Translations under genes and position numbers: made by a program | Notes under the pieces: model-generated | The model's database searches: none | Told to the model about the DNA's origin: nothing | The model's input: the letters and a program-made list of their open reading frames with translations, nothing else | Source: Vicia villosa | Lineage: Eukaryota; Streptophyta; Magnoliopsida; Fabales; Fabaceae | Assembly: GCF_029867415.1 (NCBI RefSeq) | Contig: NC_081180.1 | Span: 19,647,308 to 19,711,307, forward strand | Direction: 5' to 3' | DNA: 64,000 nt | Part shown: positions 23,536 to 36,309 of the stretch, piece by piece | Layout: every line of letters begins with the position of its first letter | Numbering within the stretch: the first letter of the stretch is position 1

Positions 23536-24084
23536 AGTTTGTTTTATGTTCTATATCTCGGTGTTGTGTGTAAATTAGATTATTCCCTCCCAAAAATCAG
23601 GCTTTTGAAATGCTTGTACAGAGAAACAGGTATTGTTATTTTTATTTTATGAGTTTTGGGAGAGTGTGTATTGGTTATTTGCAATTCTCATTGATTTGTA
23701 TATTTATTTATTTAATTAATTGTGGAGTAGAAATGGGTGTAATTTATGTTGAGATTCTAGCTTTGAGAGTTGAGTCATCTCGTAAGGAGCTTAAATGTAT
23801 TGCACATCACCACCTTTTCAGGAGTACTTTCTATGGATTATCATCAGAGTTATTAATTCTGGATAACAGAGTAGAACGACCGATCTCAAAAATGGGAATA
23901 GTGCGATAACTTTTTGTATACTAGTAATTATATAATAATTTATAAAACATAGGTCATGTAACACTAAATCAATATCACAACACTCATGTCAAACAAAGAA
24001 CAATACTTAATTTAGATTCAATACATTATGGAAAATTCAAAACATCAAGATTCAAAATATCACATCTTAAACATAGAAATCATA
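23536..24084. other. 3' flank of the importin-like gene
   Basis: It probably includes the 3' UTR in its first part. I see no other gene; the open frame at 23610-23909 has no recognisable content. Confidence 0.4.
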
Positions 24085-24660
24085 GATCATTATCAAAGAG
24101 GTCTTCTTCTCCTTCAAAATATTTCTCCAATTCTTCATCTTCAACATCTTCTATCACTACTTGTTAAACTATTGTTGCTCTAGGTGTCATTATTGTATTT
24201 TTAACTTCTAGTTGCCTTGACCTCTTAGTGTAGATTAGAGGCTCATTAGTCCTACTTACATTGACAACTTGAGCTCACACCTCGAAGCACTACAACTCAA
24301 ACTCAATACTTTGATAGCCAACAATTGCAACTCTAGAGTATTGGCTCCATAAGACTTCGTCCACTCAGCTGTAACAATTATTGTAAAAAATTAGCCAACA
24401 AAAGTGTTTCACATGTGACCAATAATTATAAAAAAATGAACTTCCATCTTACTTGGAGCTACTGTCAACCTTTGTCTAATTGTTGTTCTTATACCAAAGA
24501 GACCTGTAGCACTCTTGTATTGTGCCAATTGTACTGAAATCAAATCTTCCATTTCATTGCTTGTACTAAGTGTCTCAATGCACTTGCTGATGTCTCTCAC
24601 CAATTTAGGATCATTTTCAATTTCTGGTTTAGAATAATAATATTAAGGATTGAGATAGTA
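24085..24660 (-). pseudogene. hAT transposase C-terminal fragment, decayed
   Basis: The minus strand reads MEDLISVQLAQYKSATGLFG, then, after a frame break, WTKSYGANTLELQLLAIKVL and a cysteine-serine stretch. It ends in an acidic tail (VIEDVEDEELEKYFEGEEDL) before a stop near 24085. This is the layout of the region before and within the dimerisation domain of plant hAT transposases, with the usual acidic C-terminus. Frame changes and internal stops show it is dead. No terminal repeats were found around it. Confidence 0.6.
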
Positions 24661-24699
24661 GCGGATGATGGAGTTGGCACTCCCATCTTTTATCAATGA

Positions 24700-27600
24700 T
24701 TTTAAATTCGGCTTTGTACTTGCTTGAATTTGAATATAAAGCTTTTTCAATTGATTCCTTTGTGTCGTTCCCGAGATTTTCATCCAAGTACAAACGCGAA
24801 AGTGTCGCAAGAAATAGAGTCGCTATCTGTGTCTATTTATCCCAAGAGAAGGAAAGGAAACACATAATAAACACGGGGAAGGATAAGCACGGTCAAAGCG
24901 AATCAGAGAAACAGAATAAACATGGGGAAAGATAAGCACGATTACGCGAGGGAAAGGTGTTAACACCCCTCACGTCCATCGTACTCGATGGGATCCACGC
25001 TTGTTGTCTAATCTATGGGTGTGTAAAGAATTTATGTCTAAAGCTAAGCTAGAATAAATGCAAATTGTAGGGAAAAGAAAGAATTGTACTCGCATAGGCC
25101 CTACCAAGTTGCTAACGTATCCTTTTTTAGGAATCAGAGTTATCGTAGCTCGGCTAACTAGTTTCTGTTTGTTTTGTGTTTTTTAGTTGGACAGTTACAT
25201 TTGCATCCATGAGGTAGGAAGGAAGTAACGTGCTCTTAAGCGCCATGAAGGCAAAAGAAAAGAAAGAGTGTAGTTTGTGTTCTAAAGATTCCTGAAAGAA
25301 ATCCTAGTGGAAAGAGAAATATCTACATAAGTTAGCATGCAAAAGAGAAATCTAGCAACCTACTGGGGAAATCGAGGTAGTGACCAGGAAACTGGGGTGC
25401 TATAGCTAACATGGTCGAATCAACCGAGGAAACCAAGCGAGGGATAAAGGGGGAGAGGGACTCGATGAAACGTGGCGTGTGTACATAGAGGGACTCGATA
25501 AACATGGGAGGAAAGAGGGACACGATAACTGTGCGTATGTACACAGAGCATCAACGTCGATCAACGCAAGCTAAACAAGGCGTGGGGATCCGATTGCAAG
25601 ATCCTTCCACTTAACTAGGGGACAGTTTTGAAGCAGCAACATGTAATGCGCGCTTAACTGAACAACTCGATGAAACGTGGCGGGGGCCGGTTACGAACCC
25701 TCTCCGCTTGCCTACCATGAAGACTTAACAGTGTTGCCTACACGAGGTCTTACTACACCGTGACACCCTGCCACAAAGCATAACTATAAACAACCACAAG
25801 CATGACCTCCTAATGAGGACTTTCAACTAAAAGATAAAATGAATGTCTAACCTACTTCTCATGGTAAATGATGATGCAGAAAAAGAGAATAAAAGGGAAC
25901 AACAATACTAGACGAATATAATCCGTAAATAACATCAACTAAAGAAAAAAGCCTAAAGGTCAGCGTGCAAGCTAGCAACAAGCAACAAAAAGTGTCAGAT
26001 ATCCGGTGGATGGTATAGCATCAACAAAGCGCAATGGTGACAACGCAAAAATAAATCGCGTGTCGGACTTAGAGTGTGTATCGGCACATCCGAGTAATAC
26101 ACCTGAAAAGAAATCACAATACAGACATGCAACAAACAGGTATATATGTCATGTCTTAACGGGTGGGACGAGAGAATCAGAATAGTGGAAATGTCATCTT
26201 ATCCCGCAAATAAAGCGGGACATGGAGCAAAGCGCGTCAATCGACAATCTCACTCAATGTGCTTTGCACACACTAGCATACATTATTAGACACAAAAGAA
26301 ATGCAACCGAAGTTGCACAATTGTGTTGTAAAGCAAAATGGAAGCAAATAGTGGAAAAGACACGTAAAACACGCGTGGGAAGCACAAACTAGTGTACGGG
26401 GCAGCAACGACACAAAACGGTAACACATATAGAATATGCACCCAAAACGGTAAATAAACATGATAAATCACAAAGTAAGCACGAACTAAATATGAGCCAA
26501 GCAAACTCAAATGAAATAGCACACGATCAACCAAGCAAACATGAATGTGAGTAAAGCAAAATTCAAAGCACAAGATACGTGTCATTCGGAAGCGAAAAAC
26601 CACAAAATCAAAAAATAAGCACAAAAAACTATTTGCTCGGAATTTGCAAACGTGCCAAACGGACTCAAAAATGAACTCGATTTCGATTAAATCCACCCGG
26701 AAGTGGGACTTTCGTCGGCTGACAGAAGCAAAATCGATAAAAAAAAAAGTCGGTCAAAATCGGCTAAAAAAGTTCACAAACAACTCCGGAATCATCAACA
26801 TACTTAAAAAACACTATTCACAATCATTAAAACTCAAAGCGGTTAGAAAATTAGAACGAAATGAACGAAACCGACACAGTTATGTCACTCATGAAAATTA
26901 CTTGACAAGCACACAATATTCAGCATTTAAACTCGTCAACCACAAATATGCAACAAATATCCTTTCAACAGTAGAATTCAAGTAACAAGCGATTCCAATA
27001 TTTTTTTATCAATTAACAACAAAATTTGTTCATGTTCTTGGATTTTCATGTTAACTTCACAACAACAAGCATTTCCACATATAGATTCATGAACAAGTAG
27101 TGAGTGTCACAATAATATCACAAGTCAACACAACACCACGTCTCACAATTAACAATTTTGCATCACCAATAAGCAATAATTTTCTTCAAGCATTTTCTAC
27201 AAACACAAGTTATGGCTATCTTGAACAAATAAGAGCAATAACAACCATTTAATTTCCAGCACATGTTTGGGACAATTAAAGCTCATGTTTCACATTTAAA
27301 TTCAATAATTAGGCACAATTATGAACCACAACCATTAGCTACCATCAACCAACATTTTTCATGTATTTTTTCTCAAGCGAAACAACTAGAACAACATCAT
27401 TAATAAACTTTCATCACTTGTTTAATTTCCAAATTCGCACTAATCAACAAAATTACCACCAACAAATCACTAGTATTATCCATGAATTGACACCACAAAG
27501 TATCAACCCAATTATCTCAAGCATCAAGCAATGTTATTATCTCAATTAAGTTTCCAACAACACAATAATATCAACATTCACTTGATTCAAGCATTTATAA

Positions 27601-29330
27601 AAATACTTGATATGCATATTTTCAACAACAATTATCTTCATCAATTTAACACAACAACTACATCACCAACTATGTTCATCACACACAAACAACAACATCA
27701 TCAACAATTGAAACTAACCAACAACATATATCATCAACATTCAATCATTAAGGAATCAAAGAATTACCAATTTGAAGAAGCGAACAAGATGCGAAGACGG
27801 AGGGAGCACTATCGCTAGAACCGCGAGAGGAGGACAAAGAGATCGCATGGTGGCGATTCGGTGAACGGAGGGGATGTCCATGGTGGCTCGTCAGAGCTCC
27901 AACGATGAGGGTAGTCACGCGCGGTGATGTTGGTCGGGAGGTGGCGGTCTGCGGTGGTGGCAAGAGGAGAGAGTTTGAATCTTCTTTGATTTTGTGTTGA
28001 TATGTTCTTGAGGTTTTTGATAAAAATTTTGAAATTGTTGTGATGTTCTTGGTAGAAAGAGAGTTTGATTCTAGTGAGAATGGAGAGCAAATATTTTTGT
28101 GTGTTTGTGAGGAGAGAGAATGGAAAGTGGTTAATGAGGGAAAAGAAAATATATAGTGTGCCCAAATATAAATTTCAAATTTCCCTCATAAATGCCCTTT
28201 TTAAGCTCTTTTTCGAGGAAACACGTTTCAGCGCGGAAGTTGAGAACAAGAACACCGACAAATTGAAGATGACGTAATTTGTGAACTGCAACTGCGAGAA
28301 CGAAATCAATCCCGTAAATGGTGAAGAAGTTATGCGCGTTTGAACACCGAGAAATTCATCCGGTCATCTAAGGCGGAAAATTTAACAGTGCAGAATTTTC
28401 ATTCGTACCGCTCAAAGAACGCGATGAAATTCGATCTTCCTATCAAATTCGAACTCGAGGTCTGAAGATAAATTGAAGCTAACAAAATTTCAATGAGAAT
28501 GCTGCCATAATGGGCTCAATCAGATAAAAATTGAGGGAGTTATTTAATTTTGAATTTTGTCGCGCCATGCCCAAAAACGCATTTCGACGGAAAAAACACG
28601 ATGCTTTTGCAATACTCTGGAATTTCTGGTGCATATTTGGCCTTGGGCTCAAACATACAAAATGTTGGGGGCATCGATACGAAACTCCAGTTAAAATTTC
28701 AGATGAATCGAGTAGACAATGTGAGAGTTATGAATTTTTTAGCGTCCCAAAGACAGCGGTTCAACACATTTTTCCACCGTAAAACTTCAGGTAAATTGCG
28801 AATTTGGGGACATTCCTCAAGGAAATCATTCTTGACCTCAACACGTGAAATGTAATAGAGCTCAAGACGGAACTTTTGGCATATTGCTCGCCTCAAACGA
28901 ACTTAACAGACAAAAGTAATGAATTTTCAAATATCCGAGAGACAGTGAAATGATAAAACTAACATTTCATAAACAATTAATTTCTGCCACTTTCCCTGAT
29001 GAATTAGCCTCCGAGCCAAACACGAAAGATGTAGAGAATACTGACCCCGCGAGAACCAAGCCTATATATCCTTCAAGTCGGAAGTTAAGAATTTTGCACT
29101 TACACCGTAAACAGAGACTTTCGCACCAAACTGTCTTAAAACTAAGAACTCTTTATTATTTTTTCCTTGATTTTCAAGTGACGAAATAAACGCCTCCCAT
29201 AACTTATAGCAAAAATAAAGAGAGACGATTTTGGGGTGCAACAGCTGCCCCTATTCAAACTTCTTGAACCTGACGGGTGAGAAACGAGAGTTCCGAACAA
29301 TTGACGTGAAAGAGGATTGAATACCATAAT
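24700..29330 (+). repeat. Ogre/Tat-like LTR or leader sequence (borders unknown)
   Basis: Two stretches match the style of legume Ogre LTRs as I remember them: ATAGAGTCGCTATCTG near 24817 leading to CACCCCTCACGTCCATCGTA near 24964, and GGGGTGCAACAGCTGCCCCT at 29233-29252. Between them is low-complexity CAA/ATT-rich DNA (27000-27800) and no ORF with recognisable content. I could not locate terminal TG...CA borders or target duplications, so the extent and orientation are inferred. Confidence 0.4.
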
Positions 29331-29550
29331 GAACTCGAAAATTTGCGCTCTAATAATTAAATGTCCCAAACAGCAGATGCGAAGGAACACGTCCCTACTG
29401 GAAAAGGGCATCCCTACAGGCAAGGGGCAACTTCTATTGATCTGAGCATCAGAGAGGGTAGACATCTTCGACTGATATGGATTCAGATGTGGCAGATGTC
29501 TCCAATCTGGCATCGGGTTAGATGTCTTCATCGATCTGGGCATCGGGAGG

Positions 29551-29658
29551 AGATATCTCTGAATAATCTGAACTAGCAGATATATTTGAATGATCTGAAC
29601 TAGCAGATATCTCTGAATGATCTGAACTAGCAGATATCTCTGAATGATCTGAACTAGC
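29551..29658. repeat. 27-bp tandem repeat, four units
   Basis: The unit AGATATCTCTGAATGATCTG plus AACTAGC repeats four times in a row with at most a few changes, and a fifth partial copy follows. It lies in a wider region (29430-30040) where a looser motif, TGATCTGGGCATCAG, recurs. The minus strand is open across it but there is no evidence of coding. Confidence 0.9.
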
Positions 29659-31176
29659 AGATATCTCTGATTTGGGCATCAGGTAAAAAGGCATCTCTAC
29701 TGATGAAAATAAATCATTAGGCAGATATTTCCATCTGATCTGGGTATTTGAGGCTAGCTCCTTAGGAAGATCTGGAAATCTTGAGGCGGCTCCCTCAAGT
29801 GATCTGGATATCAGGGACAGGGACAATATATCTTTTGATTTGTGTGCACCAGGGAAAGAATGTCTTTACACTGATTTGAGCTATCAGGAATAAACAAACA
29901 TCTTCTTTTGATGAACTAAATCATCATGCAGATATTTCCAACTGATATGGGCACCAGAAGGCTGGCTTCTTAGGAAGATCTGAAAATTCAGAGGCGGTTC
30001 CCTCAACTGACTTGGGCATCAGGGACGGGAAAAAATATCTCATCCGATAATTGAAGGAGTTTAATGGAGTTGAAATTAGGTCTGCACTAATAGGAGTTGA
30101 AGTGACCATCACTAAGAGCCATATTGCTCAACTTACTGGTGTGAAGAATGAAAGAGTGTATGTTCTTAACTATAAAGATGGCAGCCAAGAAGCAAATATG
30201 ATCTAGTCAACTCTATTCACCAACTCTGATGATTATGGAAAGGTGAAGAATATGTATGTTGCAATGGCAGTCTGATTCCCAAACAAGGAAATATTGATCG
30301 TATCTCATGGGATTACAAGCACTTTATATGGTTTATATGAATAGAGAAAAGATGAATATATCTACATACATCTTCAACCATCTGTGTGAAGTTATCAAGG
30401 AAATCCAAAAGCATTAAAATAAGAATGTGCCATATGCAAGGCTTCTTTAAGAATTATTCCATCAGAGAAGATTGGTTGAAACTCATAAGGAAGCTTGTGC
30501 TGCTCAAGATTTGGAAGAATCCTAGGGAGCATATTATCTGGTGTTATTTTGTGTAATATGAAGATCACCAGCAAGAAGGTAGTTGTGAAGTCAAAAGTTG
30601 GTCTGAAGATAAAAAATTCCAATATTGATTATCTTTAGGATTATTCTATCATCTATAAGATGGACAATCTAGAGGTGATTCAGGAGTATATCAAGATGAC
30701 AAAAGAAGAAATTGGTATTGTTTTGACTGTGGAAGATATTCTAGAGGCACAATTAGATATGTATAAGCCTTCGAGGAAGAGGATGGTGGCTGCTTCTAAT
30801 GATCAGAAGGAGACTCAAAAGCTACAAAAGAATAAGGTTGTGGTTTGGTTCATAAGGAATTAAAAAAGATAGTCTCTTATGTTGTATTTATGCCTGTCAA
30901 GACAAGAAGTAAAGTAACTGGAAGAACTCCTCAAAAGGCATCTTCTTTTCTGTCATAACAGCTTCTCATGTGAAGAAGAAACTGAGGAATATGGTGTTAC
31001 CTCTTAAGAAAGAAGAAGAAGAAGAAGAAGAATAAGAAGAAGAAGAAGAGGAAGATGAGTAACCTCTGTTAAGGAAGGCCAATGAGTCGAATAAGAAGGA
31101 TAAGGAACAACTTAGAGAATATGTGGAAGAGGGAGCCAAGTTTATGTCTTTTGCTCTGAAGAACAAAGTTGCATAA

Positions 31177-31644
31177 TGTGAGATATTGGATCGAACTCTA
31201 GTATGGTCGAAGGGTAGCTTCTTGGTTCGACAGTTCGACAGAGTTAAGCATGAAGTCGAAGGTTGTTCACATGCTGGTGTCGAAGTGTGCATGCTGTAGT
31301 CGAAGATGGGTCTAGCATGCAGATGTCGAAGTTGCTAGGGTTGTTAGCATGTTAAATTAGGTTTTAGTGTTTAAACCCTAATTTGTTAAGTTAGCTTGTG
31401 TATTAAGTTGGCTTGTGTAATGGGCCTTGCTGAGAAAGCCCATTAGTTAGTATGTTAGGTTTTATTATAAGTAGCATACTAGTCTCTCATCATTGCTAAG
31501 GTGCAAATCCTAATTTAGGTTGAGAGAGGTTATTTGTTATTCTTGTAAACTTGTAATCTTGTTTTAAGAGAAAGTAAAAGAATAACAGTTATAACCAATT
31601 CTTCCCTTGCATTATACTTTGTTATTGGTATTGAATTCACAACA
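31177..31644 (+). repeat. 5' LTR of the copia element
   Basis: It starts TGTGAGATATTGGATCG and ends TTGAATTCACAACA. The sequence AATTGGTGCGGTGAGCG follows directly where a primer-binding site is expected. Confidence 0.9.
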
Positions 31645-31669
31645 AATTGGTGCGGTGAGCGTGGAGAAG

Positions 31670-34600
31670 ATGCCTTCAACAAAGTATGAGATTGAAAAGT
31701 TCATCGGAGTGAATGATTTCGGTATGTGGCGCTTGAAGATGAAAGCCCTACTAGTTCAACAGGGTTGTTTGGAAGCGTTGAAGGGAGAGGCCGCCATGAA
31801 TGCTGCATTAACGGCAGCGGAGAAGACGAATATGATCGAGAAAGCACACAGCGCAATTTTGTTGAGCCTTGGTGGTAAGGTTCTTCGGCAGGTATCAAAG
31901 GAGACGACGGCATCAGGGTTATGGGTGAAACTTGAAAGTTTGTACATGACCAAATCGCTGGTAAATCGACTCTACCTGAAGCAAGCTTTGTATTCATTCA
32001 AGATAATTGAAGATAAAGTGTTGGCTGAGCAGTTGGATATGTTCAACAAGCTGATTCTTGATCTTGAAAATATTGATTTGAAGATCGATGATGAAGATCA
32101 AGCATTGTTACTATTGTGTTTTTTGCCTCGATCACTTGCTCACTTCAAAGAAACTCTCCTGTATGGAATGGAGTCCCTGACGTTTGAAGAAGTTCAATCA
32201 GCCTTGTATTCTAAGGACTTGAACGAAAGGAGCATAAACCTTCGACTGTTGGCGAAGGTTTGGCCGTTAAAGGAAAACTCTTACGAAAGGATGGTAAGTT
32301 TGACAAGAAGAAGGGCAAAAGCCAGTCGAAGTCTTACAGTGGCGAAGCATCTGGCATTCGATGCTATCATTGTAATAAGGGGGGTCACACAAGAAAGGTG
32401 TGCCCTGAACGCCTGAAAGATCATGGAGGTAAGGATAATGGCAATGCAACCATTGTTCAAGACTATTTTGAATCATTTGATGTTCTTGTGGTTTCAAGGA
32501 GTGACTCGAGAAGAGAGTGGATTATGGATTCAGGTTGCACTTGGCACATGACTCCAAACAAAGACTTGTTCGAGGCATTATGTGATCAAGATGGTGGATC
32601 AGTATTGCTGGGAAATAACAAGGCTTGCAAGATTGCAGGTGTTGGATCCGTAAGGTTCAAGCTCCATGATGAATCAATAAGGTTGTTGACTGAAGTCAGG
32701 TATGTTCCTGATTTGAAGAGAAATCTACTTTCTCTTGGTGAATTCGACAAGTAAGAATATGTTTTTCAAGGAGAGAAAAATGTCATAAGAGTCATGAAGG
32801 GGTCGAAGGAAGTCTTGAGAGGCGTGATGAAACAAGGCTTGTATACCCTTGAGGCTGAAGTTGTAAGTGATTCGACAAATGTTGCATCCACGAAACCTTT
32901 GTCGAAGACAAAAATCTAGCACATGAGATTGGGCCATGTCAGTGAAAGGGGCCTGGTCGAATTAGGGAAACAAAATCTGCTTGGTGGAGACAAAGTCGAG
33001 AAGCTGAAATTTTGTTAACCCTGTGTACTTGGAAAGTCTTGCAGAGTGAAGTTCAACAAAGGCAAACGTAGAACACATGGATTCCTTGATTACATCCATG
33101 CTGATCTTTGGGGGCCTGCAAGGTGTCCATCGCATTCAGGAGCAAGGTATTTTCTATCCATAGTAGATGATTATTCCAGGAAATTATGGGTATTCATCCA
33201 GAAGACTAAGGATGAAACTTTTGAGAATTTCAAAAGTTTGAAGACTCTGGTTGAAAATCAGACTGGCAGAAAGGTCAAAAGGTTGAGAACCGACAATGAC
33301 CTTGAATTTTGCAATGAGGCATTCGACAGCTTTTGTGCTGCCTCTGGTATTGCAAGGCACAGAACTACTGCAGGTACTCCACAGCAAAATGGTTTGGCTA
33401 AAAAGTTTAATCGAACTATTTTGGAGAGAGTCAGATGCATGTTGACTAGTGCTGGACTAAAGAAGGTGTTCTGGGCTGAGGCTGTTTCGACAGCAACATA
33501 TCTGATAAACAGATGTCCTTCGACAGCGTTAGATATGAAGACACCTGAAGAAGTTTGGTCGGGACATCCACCAGATCTCGACAAACTGAGAGTATTTGGC
33601 TGCGTAGCCTATGCTCACATTAGGCAAGACAAGGTCGACCCTAGAGCTCTGAAATGCATGTTCATGGGATACCCTGAAGGAGTCAAAGCTTATAGGCTAT
33701 GGTGCCTAGAGCCAGGTCACAGGAGGTGTATCACCAGTCGAGATGTAGTTTTCAATGAAGCTGAAATGGCTTTTAAGAAAACTGATGATGTTGGTCGAAG
33801 TACAGAAACATCTGACGAAGAGCTGGAACAAGTAGAGATTCCTGTTGAGGTGGAGCATGTTGATGCTGAATTGCATATCCCAGATGAAGTCGAAGAAGAA
33901 GAAGATGCTGAGAATGAGGAAACTGTCGATGACTACCTATTATCGAGAGATAGGTCGAGAAGAGTCATCAAGGCACCTCAGAGACTTGGGTATGCAGATC
34001 TTATAGCTTATGCCTTAATCTCTGCAAGTGAGGTTCTAGACGAAGAACCTAGAGACTACAAGGAAGTTATGAGGAGTCGAAATAAGACTAAATGGTTGAA
34101 GGCCATGGATGATGAGATGAAATCTCTTCATGATAATCACACTTGGGAACTGATCAAGAAACCTGCTAGGGCAAGGTTAGTCAGTTGTAAATGGATTTTC
34201 AAAGTTAAGGAAGGAATTGAAGGAGTGACGTCGAAAAGATACAAGGCAAGGTTAGTTACGAGGGATTTCACTCAGAAAGAAGGTGTCGACTTCAATGATG
34301 TGTTTTCTCCTGTTGTGAAGCATAGGTCCATTCGAATTTTGCTTGCCATGGTGGCACAGTTCGATCTTGAACTAGAACAGATGGATGTGAAGACTGCGCT
34401 CTTGTATGGTGATCTAGATGAAACGATCCTAATGAGGCAACCTGAAGGGTATGTCGAAAAGGGGAAGGAAGATTATGTGTGCAAGTTAAAGAGATCTTTG
34501 TATGGGCTGAAACAATCTCCTCGACAGTGGAATAGGAGATTCGACAAGTTCATGTCACGCATAAGTTTCATTAGAAGTCAGTTCGACCACTGCGTTTACT

Positions 34601-35625
34601 TCAGATTTCGACCTGGTAATTCATTTGTTATTTTGTTGCTTTATGTGTATGATATTCTTATAGCAAGCAACAATGTTGAAGATGTGACGAGGGTGAAGGC
34701 TGAACTAAATAAGGAGTTCAATATGAAGGATCTGGGAGCTGCTTCCAGGATTATTGGAATTGACATTCGAAGAGATAGAAAGAAGTCGAAGTTATGCTTA
34801 TCTCAAGAGGCATATCTCCGAAAGATTCTCGAAAAGTTTGGTATGTCGAATTCGAAGCCAGTTGTGACTCCAACAAACCCTCAACTCAAGCTGAGTATTG
34901 ATCAGTGTCCCAATACTGATGTCGAAAGAGCCTATATGAATAGCATCCCATATGCTAATATAGTTGGTTCTTTGATGTATGCTATGGTCTGTACTAGACC
35001 CGACATAGCATATGCAGTAAGTCTTGTAAGCAGGTACATGGCAAACCCTGGAAAGGCTCACTGGCAAGCATTGAAGTGGATTTTAAGGTACATAAATGGG
35101 TCTCTGAATAGAGTCCTAATTTATGGTGGAGCCTTGGGTGAAGATAGTAAAGCAGTAATAAAAGGATATGTCGACTCTGATTATGCAGGTTGTATGGATT
35201 CCAGAAAATCTATTTTTGGATATGTTTTCACTATGTTTGGCACTGCAATTAGTTGGAAGGAAACACTTGAGAAGGTTGTTGCTCTATCAACCACTGAAGC
35301 GGAGTATATTGCCCTAACTGAAGCTGTGAAAGAAGCATTGTGGCTTGAAGGTTTTGCAAAGGAGCTGAAACTTAAAGGTCGAGGTATCACTGTTAAATGT
35401 GATAGTCAAAGTGCAATACACCTGTCGAAGAATTCAGCCTATCATGAGCGAACTAAGCACATTGATGTGAGGCTGCATTTCGTCAGAGGAGTAATCGAGC
35501 GTGGAGAAGTCCAAGTGCTGAAGGTTTCGACCGAAGACAATGCTGCTGATATGATCACCAAGACATTGCCGAGTTGCAAGTTTTTCCACTGTATGCAGTT
35601 GATAAAGCTGCATGAAGAAAGCTAG
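31670..35625 (+). pseudogene. Copia Gag-Pol polyprotein, disabled
   Basis: Gag starts at the ATG at 31670. A one-base frameshift lies near 32230. The zinc knuckle CYHCNKGGHTRKVC and the protease motif MDSGCTWHM follow in the frame reading 32260-32754. In-frame stops occur at 32752-32754 (TAA), 32917-32919 (TAG) and 33016-33018 (TAA), before and within the integrase zinc-binding region. From 33046 the frame is open to 35625 and covers the integrase core (HADLWGP, RTDNDLEFC), RT (KARLVTRDFTQKEGVDF, MDVKTALLYGDL) and RNase H (DSDYAGCMDSRKS, LSTTEAEYIAL, KHIDVRLHFVR). Two catalytic positions are lost: the integrase Glu is Lys (codon 33400-33402), and the first Asp of the RT YVDD box is Tyr (34648-34650). 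Confidence 0.9.
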
Positions 35626-35668
35626 TTTGTTCCCTTGACGTTGTAGAGTTAGGTCCAAGGTGGAGATT

Positions 35669-36074
35669 TGTGAGATATTGGATCGAACTCTACTGTAGTC
35701 GAAGATGGGTCTAGCATGCAGATGTCGAAGTTGCTAGGGTTGTTAGCATGTTAAATTAGGTTTTAGTGTTTAAACCCTAATTTGTTAAGTTAGCTTGTGT
35801 ATTAAGTTGGCTTGTGTAATGGGCCTTGCTGAGAAAGCCCATTAGTTAGTATGTTAGGTTTTATTATAAATAGCATACTAGTCTCTCATCATTGCTAAGC
35901 TGCAAATCCTAATTTAGGGTGAGAGAGGTTATTTGTTATTCTTGTAAACTTGTAATCTTGTTTTAAGAGAAAGTAAAAGAATAGCAGTTATAACCAATTC
36001 TTGTGTTCCTCTTCTTCCTTGTCCTTTATTCTTCCCTTGCATTATACTTTGTTCTTGGTATTGAATTCACAACA
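35669..36074 (+). repeat. 3' LTR of the copia element
   Basis: It follows a purine-rich tract (CCAAGGTGGAGATT) and ends TTGAATTCACAACA at 36074. It lacks the roughly 92-bp block containing GTCGAAGG/TTCGACAG motifs that the 5' LTR has near its start. Confidence 0.9.
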
Positions 36075-36309
36075 TATAATAGCCTTCGGATGCTGATTTT
36101 CTAAGGCAACAAGCCAAGGAGATAAAAGTTGTTGTTGAAGCTATATTAAAGGTTGTTGGTGAGTCTTTTAAAGTTGGGGTTCAACAAGTGAGATTGGTTG
36201 TTGTCGAGACTTAGGATCCAAAAGTTGCTATGGAAACTAAGGTAGCTGCTGAAGCTACTATAGATGTTGTAGAAGCTGTAAAAAAAAAGGTAACATTCTG
36301 GACCCTGTC

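Larger units (their letters stand above)
31177..36074 (+). mobile_element. Ty1/copia LTR retrotransposon, Tork (TNT1)-like
   Basis: The LTRs are at 31177-31644 and 35669-36074. Flanking pentamers CATAA (31172-31176) and TATAA (36075-36079) agree at four of five positions. The internal order is gag, protease, integrase, RT, RNase H, as in Ty1/copia. The Gag start (KYEIEKFIGVNDFGMWRLKM) resembles TNT1. The LTRs share all of the alignable sequence except five substitutions in roughly 375 bp, plus two indels: about 92 bp missing from the 3' LTR near its start, and about 30 bp missing from the 5' LTR near its end. This is a recent insertion, but its coding region is broken. Confidence 0.9.

Noticed and set aside
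27361..27818. Open frames rich in His, Gln and Asn
   Set aside because: They come from CAA/CAT low-complexity DNA; no conserved domain or splice context.
33184..35390. Antisense open frames over the copia pol
   Set aside because: They are shadows of the conserved pol frame with no domain of their own.
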